From Candidatus Sumerlaeota bacterium (GTDB lineage: Bacteria; Sumerlaeota; Sumerlaeia; JADFCT01), in assembly GCA_017161665.1 (NCBI GenBank), contig JADFCT010000213.1, positions 1 to 6,629 of the forward strand: DNA of 6,629 nt, read 5' to 3'. Shown here in pieces: positions 1-5,038 of this stretch. The translations under genes and the position numbers were made by a program. Each line of letters begins with the position of its first letter. The first letter of the stretch is position 1. The notes under the pieces are model-generated. The model saw only the letters and a program-made list of their open reading frames with translations, searched no databases and had not been told where the DNA came from.

Positions 1-582
1 GACGACTGGCCGCAGGTCGCCTTCGCCGGTCGGTCGAATGTGGGAAAATCCAGTCTTATCAACGCTTTGGTGCGCCTCAAGCGGCTGGCGCATTCCAGCC
101 GCACACCCGGACGAACCCAGCGGATCAATTTCTTTCTCATTAATGAAACGCTTTATTTCGTTGATTTGCCCGGCTACGGATACGCAAAAGTCCCCGACGA
201 AATTCAGCGTCAGTGGCGCCCCATGATTGAGCAGTATTTGCTGAACAACGATCGACTGGCTGGCGTGGTGGTCCTCATGGACGCGCGGCGCGCGCCGATG
301 GATTCGGACCTTCAGTTGATCGATTTTTTGTCCCGTCATGACATTCGCGTTCAAGTAGCGATCACAAAAGTCGATAAACTTAAACGAAGCGAACGCGCCC
401 GGCAGATCAAAGCGATTCGGGAGGCCGTGGGATCTCACGCCCAAGGCCCCCCGATCCCGTTCTCGACGATCAAGCATGAAGGACGCGAAGCGGTGTTGTC
501 TGTAATTGCGGATTGGATTGTTCCTTCGGCGGAAAATCCGGTGGGAACCGAACCGCAGAACCGTGAAGGAGAGCAAGGGTGA
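1..582 (+). CDS. engB: Ribosome biogenesis GTP-binding protein EngB/YsxC/YihA (5'-truncated by window edge)
   Basis: This is a TRAFAC-class GTPase of the EngB family, which binds GTP and assists late large-subunit ribosome assembly in the cytoplasm. The frame is open from base 1, giving 193 visible residues. Known family members are about 195-210 residues, so roughly 20 N-terminal residues lie outside the window. All G motifs are visible, numbering from base 1: G1 P-loop GRSNVGKSS at 10-18; G2 threonine T39 within TPGRTQRINFF; G3 DLPG at 55-58, followed by the family-typical YGYAKV; G4 TKVD at 122-125; and a G5-like PFST at about 153-156. The in-frame GTG at base 40 lies inside the P-loop and cannot be the true start. 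The stop codon (580-582) overlaps the GTG start of the next gene, which suggests translational coupling. Identification is by motif and is very secure; the true start cannot be seen. Confidence 0.96.
   Translation, partial: DDWPQVAFAGRSNVGKSSLINALVRLKRLAHSSRTPGRTQRINFFLINETLYFVDLPGYGYAKVPDEIQRQWRPMIEQYLLNNDRLAGVVVLMDARRAPMDSDLQLIDFLSRHDIRVQVAITKVDKLKRSERARQIKAIREAVGSHAQGPPIPFSTIKHEGREAVLSVIADWIVPSAENPVGTEPQNREGEQG
566..571 (+). promoter_or_regulatory. Shine-Dalgarno site for the MshEN gene
   Basis: AAGGAG lies 7 nt before the GTG at 579, inside the last codons of engB. It supports GTG-579 as the start of the downstream gene and a 4-bp GTGA stop/start overlap with engB. Confidence 0.75.
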
Positions 583-1073
583 AAAACGTTTTGGGACAAA
601 TGCTGATCGCTGAAGGCGCCATCACCAAAGAGCAGTTGGAAGCCGCCAGGGATTTACAGGCGCGCAACGGGATGCGACTGGGATCGTGCCTGGTGGAACT
701 GGGCGCCGTGGCTCCGGATGTGATTTCCCGCGCCGTGAGCCGCCAGCTCAAGGCCCGCCCCATCAAGGAGTCGGAAATCAAGATTGATCCCGACCTGATT
801 CGACGGGTGAGCGTCAACGTGGCGCTGGACTACGAACTCATTCCCTTGCGCGCCCAAGACGACACTTTGGAAGTGGTCATTGGTCAGCCGATCAACTACG
901 TGGGACTCGAGGAACTCAAAATTCGCACCGGCTTTGGCAAAGTCGTCGTTTATGTGGCCTCTCAGGACACCGTTCGCCGCTTGATCTCCAAACACTACGG
1001 ACGTGTCCGCGCCGGCGCCCGCTCCATTTTGCCGGATTCCAATCCGAAAGAACCATCCCAACCCGCATCGTGA
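579..1073 (+). CDS. Stand-alone MshEN (GspE/PilB N-terminal) domain protein
   Basis: This 164-residue protein consists almost entirely of the domain that precedes the ATPase module of type II secretion and type IV pilus assembly ATPases (GspE, PilB, MshE). No Walker A or B motif follows. Two tandem 24-residue MshEN motifs are visible, at residues 4-27 and 33-56, separated by exactly 5 residues. The second fits the consensus well (RLG at 33-35, G42, final Q56). The first has V in place of the leading Arg and R in place of a core Leu, but keeps LG, G13, L20 and Q27. The later half (about 80-146, ending near SKHYG) resembles the C-terminal part of the T2SSE_N fold. In MshE this fold binds c-di-GMP; binding here is inference, because the first motif is degenerate. 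The C-terminal ~18 residues look disordered. There is no signal peptide or membrane segment, so it is probably cytoplasmic. The start is GTG with a good SD, overlapping engB by 4 bp. It could be a c-di-GMP adaptor or a diverged scaffold. Confidence 0.85.
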   Translation: MKNVLGQMLIAEGAITKEQLEAARDLQARNGMRLGSCLVELGAVAPDVISRAVSRQLKARPIKESEIKIDPDLIRRVSVNVALDYELIPLRAQDDTLEVVIGQPINYVGLEELKIRTGFGKVVVYVASQDTVRRLISKHYGRVRAGARSILPDSNPKEPSQPAS

Positions 1074-1098
1074 GCATCGCCCCGTTTTGCTCCCCTCA

Positions 1099-1108
1099 GG
1101 GGGGGGGG
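1099..1108. repeat. G10 homopolymer tract between convergent genes
   Basis: Ten consecutive G lie 26 bases past the MshEN stop and 9 bases past the stop of the leftward cohesin-like gene. A second run, G8, lies at 1139-1146 inside the 3' end of that leftward gene. Such tracts are prone to slippage in the cell and to sequencing or assembly length errors. Confidence 0.9.
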
Positions 1109-1135
1109 CGCCATTCATCAACCGACCGGCGCCCC
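1105..1135. terminator. GC-rich inverted repeat at the convergent junction (possible weak bidirectional terminator)
   Basis: GGGGCGCC (1105-1112) pairs perfectly with GGCGCCCC (1128-1135) around a 15-nt loop that contains the leftward gene's stop codon. The stem is strong but no T-run follows on either strand, so it is not a canonical intrinsic terminator. I see no better terminator in this 44-bp convergent gap. Termination here could be factor-dependent, or the pairing could be incidental to the G tracts. Confidence 0.25.
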
Positions 1136-2551
1136 TGCGGGGGGGGCAGCGCCGGACTCGCCCGCCCGGGCGGGATAAATCGGCATATCGTGGAACACAT
1201 CATATCGATCCAACATGATGCCGTAGTCGGTCACATTCCGCCCGTCCGCGTATATGGCCGTGTGCGGCTCGGAACCGGGCCGATCATCCGCCGTCACATC
1301 CAAACATAAGACATTGTCCGCAATGGGCGCTTTGGCTTTGAAGATGATATGGAACAGATCGCCATCGGAGGGGATAAACCGTTCCCCCATCCCCATCCAG
1401 TAGTCAATTTGCCCCCGCTTGTTGTTGACTTCGTTGGTTCCCAGGAATTGGAACGGATAACGCTCACGCGCCGGGCCATCCCAGACGTTGATCCCCCGGC
1501 GAATCCAGTTACGGCGATCCTGATCCATGACTTCCAGGACATTGGGATCAAACCAGATGCGAACGCGGAGCGAATCCATGAATTGCCGGGAGGGATTCTC
1601 AAGTCGCACTGTCACCGTTGTCACGTCCCCGACATGCAGGGGCTGCGTGGTGGGCGCGTCCATGGTCAGGCGAATCCCCTGATCCAGGGAAACCAGGGCG
1701 CGTTCCAGGATGGGACGGTTTGTGTGCCATTCGGGCGAGGTGACCGAGACCATAGCGTGTAGAACGCCGTCGTGAGGATCACTTTCCAAACCCAACTGAT
1801 CCAGATCGCGATAGCGCAGCGCAGTGGTCGGTGACGAGGGGTCCGCGCTCGTTACAAATTGGATGGGCGAGGAAACAGCCGGCATTCGGGTTTTCCATCG
1901 GAGTTGAAGCAGGCCGGCGTTATTGAAGTGATGGGGTTTGGCCAGCGTCGTTTTGTAGTAAAGCCGTCCCTTTTCCGGATCGCATTCATAAATGGGCGCG
2001 CTTCGGCCATAGGGCGTCAAGGAAGCGTCGCTGACAGCCACCAGTTCAACGACTTGGGGCGACCACACCAATTGAATCTCCACGCCGTCGATCGGGGCGC
2101 GGTATTCGTTGCGCGCTGTCACGCGGGAATCGAAGAGGCGATCAACATAGGTAGTGGTTCCCTGCGGGTCCATGGTGAGAAAAACACGCGAGGTGATCAC
2201 CGGTCCACTTTCTTCCGCCGGTGGCGCTTCGGCCACTGGCGGCGGAGCGACCGCCGACCGTGGCAGGCTGCCCGGCGCCGCCCCGGGCGGTAGCGTCCTC
2301 GGCGTATCGGGGGGCGTCTGACCTTCTTCCGCTGGTTCCCCGAGCGCTTCGCGTTCGGCCCGCTTGGCTTCGATCTCCGCTTTGCGTTTGGCCATCAATT
2401 GCCGGATTCGCTCGCGCTGCGTCTGCACAACCTGGGGATTCGTGGGACGCGACACGGTCTGTCCCGAAACCGGAAAGGCGCCACCAATCACGAGGAGCGC
2501 CATCCAGACGGAAACCGCGTATGGGATACAATGCCATCGGTTCATAGTCAT
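1118..2551 (-). CDS. Secreted protein with two cohesin-like beta-sandwich domains
   Basis: This exported protein has about 477 residues and an unknown role. Numbering from ATG-2551, it has a signal peptide (about 1-30, hydrophobic AVSVWMALLVIGGAF, likely cleavage after PVSG), a charged Arg/Lys/Glu helix (about 45-72) and a Pro-rich linker (about 78-115). Two domains follow that resemble cohesins. Domain 1 (about 117-270) has WSPQVVELVAV and ends with GVLHAMVSV. Domain 2 (about 293-440) has VGDVTTVTVRLEN, then WFDPNVLEVMD, a GQIDYW strand and GDLFHIIFKAKA, a pattern close to cohesin strands. No dockerin, PEP-CTERM, sortase motif or membrane anchor is seen; the tail is Ala/Pro/Gly-rich. The start is uncertain: a TTG at 2575 would overlap the upstream stop, but ATG-2551 and ATG-2545 fit the signal peptide better, with only weak SD-like purines upstream. 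It lies 20 bp behind the FN3-like lipoprotein gene, so the two are probably one operon. The assignment is at fold level only. Confidence 0.8.
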   Translation of the reverse strand: MTMNRWHCIPYAVSVWMALLVIGGAFPVSGQTVSRPTNPQVVQTQRERIRQLMAKRKAEIEAKRAEREALGEPAEEGQTPPDTPRTLPPGAAPGSLPRSAVAPPPVAEAPPAEESGPVITSRVFLTMDPQGTTTYVDRLFDSRVTARNEYRAPIDGVEIQLVWSPQVVELVAVSDASLTPYGRSAPIYECDPEKGRLYYKTTLAKPHHFNNAGLLQLRWKTRMPAVSSPIQFVTSADPSSPTTALRYRDLDQLGLESDPHDGVLHAMVSVTSPEWHTNRPILERALVSLDQGIRLTMDAPTTQPLHVGDVTTVTVRLENPSRQFMDSLRVRIWFDPNVLEVMDQDRRNWIRRGINVWDGPARERYPFQFLGTNEVNNKRGQIDYWMGMGERFIPSDGDLFHIIFKAKAPIADNVLCLDVTADDRPGSEPHTAIYADGRNVTDYGIMLDRYDVFHDMPIYPARAGESGAAPPAGAPVG

Positions 2552-2571
2552 CTGCTTCACTTTTCCAAAAA

Positions 2572-2979
2572 TCAATGATCGGGTACCACATGCGGAATGG
2601 TGCCCAGACAGGTTTCTTCGCCGTCGTAGGACAAACTATATAAACTGTAGTAATACGTTTTGCCTGCTTCGACCTCTTTATCGATATACTTGTATTCATG
2701 GGGCGTGTTGGTGGTGCCATGCCCCGCGATAATCACGGGATTAATTTTGACGAAAGGGCCGTCCGGCGATTCGCTGCGCATGATGTTGTAGCCGTAATTG
2801 TCGGTCTCCGACTCCGTCCGCCACTCCAAGGTCACTTTCTCTTCCAATCGAAACAAATCGGCGACCGGAGCAAGCCAGGTGGCGCAACCGCTCAAGGCCA
2901 GTGGCAGAACCAGAATCCATACCAACCGACGCGCCACAGGGGGAAAGACGAGCGAGCAATTGTCCGGGCAAGCGCGCAT
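2572..2979 (-). CDS. Small lipoprotein with fibronectin type III-like domain
   Basis: This 135-residue protein has a lipoprotein signal peptide: a basic Arg-Arg stretch (18-19), a hydrophobic core and the lipobox LSGC with acylated Cys32. The mature part is about 104 residues and is expected to be membrane-anchored, facing the periplasm or the surface. Residues ~48-120 fit an FN3-like domain of a kind common in secreted bacterial proteins: VTLEWRTESETDNYGY, then an IMRSESPDGPF strand, a YKYIDKEVEAGKTYYYSLYS hairpin and YDG. Only one Cys (C124) is present beyond the lipidated one. The ATG at 2979 has an excellent SD (GGAGG, 8-nt spacing). The stop at 2574-2572 is 20 bp from the likely start of the cohesin-like gene, or overlaps a possible TTG start. 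Its partner and function are unknown; a structural or adaptor role with the co-encoded secreted protein is inference. Confidence 0.85.
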   Translation of the reverse strand: MRACPDNCSLVFPPVARRLVWILVLPLALSGCATWLAPVADLFRLEEKVTLEWRTESETDNYGYNIMRSESPDGPFVKINPVIIAGHGTTNTPHEYKYIDKEVEAGKTYYYSLYSLSYDGEETCLGTIPHVVPDH

Positions 2980-2987
2980 GAGAGGAA

Positions 2988-2992
2988 CCTCC
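2988..2992 (-). promoter_or_regulatory. Shine-Dalgarno site of the lipoprotein gene
   Basis: GGAGG on the minus strand lies 8 nt before the ATG at 2979. It is the strongest ribosome binding site in the window and fixes the lipoprotein start. A 6-bp inverted repeat, TTCCGG/CCGGAA (3004-3009 and 3017-3022), lies just upstream in the leader. Confidence 0.8.
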
Positions 2993-3044
2993 GGGGGTAA
3001 TTTTTCCGGTCCATATCCGGAATCAGGGGCGAACCGCTGGTTGG

Positions 3045-3073
3045 AAAGTATCGGTTTGCGGACGCCGTTTCAA
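3045..3073 (-). promoter_or_regulatory. Candidate promoter of the lipoprotein/cohesin-like operon
   Basis: On the minus strand, TTGAAA (3073-3068) is followed after 17 nt by TACTTT (3050-3045). The first matches the sigma70 -35 consensus at 5 of 6 positions, but the -10 matches at only 3 of 6. An alternative -10, GATACT, has a 15-nt spacer. The position suits a leader of about 55-60 nt, and a promoter is expected because an ftsZ terminator lies upstream. The rest of the gap (about 3074-3259) shows no convincing gene; it contains a small hairpin, GGGCG/CGCCC (3089-3102), with no obvious role. Confidence 0.3.
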
Positions 3074-3259
3074 GATAATAACCGGACCGGGCGTCCGCGC
3101 CCATCCACAATCAAGCAATTTTTGAGCCAGCGACAGGGGCCCTGAAAGGGCGAATAGCGGTGGGAAATGGGACCAGATCATTGGGGAGCCTCTTTGAGAA
3201 TTGTGAAAACGCGGATGATCCCTTGTCTTTTCGATTTTTTCGCCGGTTCCAGATCCTAA

Positions 3260-3286
3260 AAAGGCCCTTCACAGGGAAGGGCCTTT
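3260..3286 (-). terminator. Intrinsic terminator of ftsZ
   Basis: A perfect 11-bp stem, AAAGGCCCTTC/GAAGGGCCTTT (arms 3260-3270 and 3276-3286), encloses a 5-nt loop. On the minus strand it is followed by more T, giving a run of five T in all, partly inside the stem. It starts 27 bp after the ftsZ stop codon. On the plus strand the stem is followed by CTGCGG, so it is directional for ftsZ. Confidence 0.85.
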
Positions 3287-3313
3287 CTGCGGTTTCGGCT
3301 CGAACGGTGTTGC

Positions 3314-4957
3314 TCAGGCGGTGGGGGGATCAATGTCTTCCCACAGATTTTTTTTCTCTTCACGGGCGTCTTCTGTTTTCTCGGGAGCCGACGCGCCGGA
3401 GTCCGACATCATGCTGGAGAGTTTCGCCTTGAGTGAAGCGCCCAATCCGCCTTTTTCCGGAGCGGGGACGGCTTCCGGCGTTTCCTCCCGGGAATCGGTG
3501 TCGGGAACCGGTGGCGGCGACGGCAGATCGATCCGCTGGGTTTCAGCCGTTGGTTCGGCATTGGGAACGGGCGGCGCGGGCGGCGCCTGAGCCTCGGATT
3601 CGATTTCTCGGAAAATATCTGACCCGGCGGGCTTTTCCTTGGGTTCGTAAGCCGGCGCCGGACGCGGGGGTGGCGCGGGTGGCGTCATCAATGTGGGGCG
3701 TGGCAGCCCCTGTGTGGCGGATTTTGACGTGGCGCCGGGGCCGGGTGTCGGCGGCGGCGACGGAGGCACGCGAAGCCCCTGGGTTCCGGACAAGGTCCGC
3801 TCCGGCCGCGGCGCGCCGGGCATGGGGCGGGCTTCCGGTCGCGGCATCCCCGCGCCCCCGGGACGCGGGATGGTGGGCGATTGAAGACGGGCGGCCGCGC
3901 CGGGCCGCGCCAGACTGCCGGTCCCTGACTCGGAAGTGGCCGCAGACTCGGGCTTTGCCAGACGTCGGGGCGGTTCATCATCCACCGAATCGTCCGAGAC
4001 GGGAAAGCCGGTGGCGATGAGCGTCACCAGAATCTCGTCGCCCGCCTGGTCGTCGATCACCGCGCCGAAGATAACATCGGCGTCTTCGTCAATGGAGTTG
4101 TAGATGGAGGTCATCGCCTCGTCGATTTCATACAGGGTCAGGTCGGGGCCGCCGGTGATGCACACCAGAACCCCCTGCGCGCCATCGATAACCATCTTAT
4201 CGAGCAAGGAACTGGAACTGGCCTTGTTGATTGACTCCAGGGCCCGGTTTTCGCCCTTGGCGCTGGCCACCCCCATGACGGCCCCGCCCTTCAGGCGCAT
4301 GACTGACGAAATGTCGGCGAAATCAACATTGATCAGGCCCGGTGTGGAGATGAGGCTGGAAATGCTGCGTACACTTTGTGTCAAGACATCGTTTGTCACC
4401 CCGAAGGCCTCGACCAGGGAGGTTTTGCGTCCCACCACTTCCAACAGGCGATCATTGGAAATAACGATGAGCGTGTCCACGTCTTCGCGCAGCCGTTCCA
4501 ATCCGGCTTCGGCCTTGCGCCGACGCTGGCGTCCTTCAAAGCGAAAGGGCTTGGTGACGATGGCGACGGTCAGGATTTTTTTCTCCTTGGCCAACCGGGC
4601 GATTACCGGCGCGGCGCCGGTGCCCGTGCCGCCGCCCATGCCGGCGGAGATAAAGAGCATGTCTGTATTTTCCAGCGCCGCGGCCAGCTGATCGGCTGAG
4701 GCCTCCGCGCACTGGTATCCCAAATCCGGATCCCCTCCAGCGCCCAGGCCATGGGTCAATTCCTCACCGATATGAATACAGGAGGGGCAGTTGGAACGCT
4801 CCAACACCCGCGCATCCGTATTGACAACGGCAAAATCCACATTGGAGATGTTCTGGCCGACCATATAATCAACAGCATTCGTGCCGGCGCCGCCGACCCC
4901 GATCACTTTGATTCGTGTGTGCGGCGTTTCCTGGCGTTCAATTTCAAAAGGGCTCAT
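3314..4957 (-). CDS. ftsZ: Cell division protein FtsZ with long Pro-rich C-terminal linker
   Basis: FtsZ is the bacterial tubulin homologue that polymerises with GTP into the mid-cell ring. This protein has 547 residues, against roughly 350-400 in most bacteria. The GTPase core covers about residues 14-325: nucleotide-binding IKVIGVGGAGTNAVD (16-30), the tubulin signature GMGGGTGTG (106-114), KPFRFEG (136-142), SNDRLL (167-172) and the catalytic T7 loop NVDFAD (N210, D212, D215). All key catalytic positions are present, so it should be an active GTPase. After about residue 325 comes a Pro/Ala/Gly-rich linker of about 200 residues, with short similar segments around TQGL (391-402 and 414-431). 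A possible amphipathic helix follows (GLGASLKAKLSSMM, 504-517), and the acidic end is NLWEDIDPPTA. The usual membrane-tether-binding peptide (D/E-I/V-P-x-F-L-R-R type) is not recognisable. ATG-4957 has AAGGA 10 nt upstream. It lies behind gltX rather than next to ftsA, ftsQ or mur genes. The terminator just beyond the stop argues for a natural end. Confidence 0.97.
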   Translation of the reverse strand: MSPFEIERQETPHTRIKVIGVGGAGTNAVDYMVGQNISNVDFAVVNTDARVLERSNCPSCIHIGEELTHGLGAGGDPDLGYQCAEASADQLAAALENTDMLFISAGMGGGTGTGAAPVIARLAKEKKILTVAIVTKPFRFEGRQRRRKAEAGLERLREDVDTLIVISNDRLLEVVGRKTSLVEAFGVTNDVLTQSVRSISSLISTPGLINVDFADISSVMRLKGGAVMGVASAKGENRALESINKASSSSLLDKMVIDGAQGVLVCITGGPDLTLYEIDEAMTSIYNSIDEDADVIFGAVIDDQAGDEILVTLIATGFPVSDDSVDDEPPRRLAKPESAATSESGTGSLARPGAAARLQSPTIPRPGGAGMPRPEARPMPGAPRPERTLSGTQGLRVPPSPPPTPGPGATSKSATQGLPRPTLMTPPAPPPRPAPAYEPKEKPAGSDIFREIESEAQAPPAPPVPNAEPTAETQRIDLPSPPPVPDTDSREETPEAVPAPEKGGLGASLKAKLSSMMSDSGASAPEKTEDAREEKKNLWEDIDPPTA

Positions 4958-4967
4958 CGTCGGTTAT

Positions 4968-4990
4968 TCCTTGCGTGCGGCCGCGCCGCA
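4968..4990 (-). promoter_or_regulatory. ftsZ leader: Shine-Dalgarno with adjacent GC hairpin
   Basis: AAGGA (4972-4968, minus strand) lies 10 nt before the ftsZ ATG and is its likely ribosome binding site. Immediately upstream, TGCGGC and GCCGCA (4976-4981 and 4985-4990) form a perfect 6-bp inverted repeat with a 3-nt loop that ends 3 nt from the SD. It could modulate ribosome access, but it may be chance in GC-rich DNA. Confidence 0.45.
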
Positions 4991-5008
4991 TAGTCTTCAG
5001 CTGGGTAA

Positions 5009-5038
5009 TTGATACGAATGACCGTCGTTCGGAGTCAA
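5009..5038 (-). promoter_or_regulatory. Candidate sigma70-type promoter for ftsZ overlapping the gltX stop
   Basis: On the minus strand, TTGACT (5038-5033, 5 of 6 to consensus) and TATCAA (5014-5009, 4 of 6) are separated by 18 nt. The -35 hexamer contains the gltX TGA stop. Transcription would start near 5002, giving a leader of about 45 nt that contains the hairpin and SD. No terminator is visible in the 77-bp gltX-ftsZ gap, so read-through from gltX is also likely. Confidence 0.4.

Noticed and set aside
38..226. Start of engB at the in-frame GTG at base 40
   Set aside because: It would begin inside the P-loop and remove the GRSN part of G1. Upstream in-frame residues to base 1 match the EngB family, so the gene simply begins outside the window.
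3139..3151. Small hairpin GCCCT/AGGGC as a possible second terminator
   Set aside because: It has only a 5-bp stem and no T-run on either strand, while the clear ftsZ terminator already lies at 3260-3286.
2892..3432. Short open frames in and around the gap between the lipoprotein gene and ftsZ, such as 2892-3110 (-) and 3160-3432 (+)
   Set aside because: They overlap the lipoprotein gene or the ftsZ terminator and 3' end, show no clear RBS, and have no recognisable motif. The gap looks non-coding.
3700..3880. Tandem repeat or collagen-like array in the FtsZ linker
   Set aside because: There are recurring Pro/Arg/Gly words and two TQGL segments, but no regular period or near-identical DNA units. 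It is better described as low-complexity Pro-rich linker.
3433..4691. Plus-strand open frames opposite ftsZ (3433-4020 and 4104-4691)
   Set aside because: They arise from GC-rich Pro/Ala codons of the FtsZ linker and core read antisense. The translations are low-complexity Arg/Pro/Ala or Ser/Thr-rich, with no motif.
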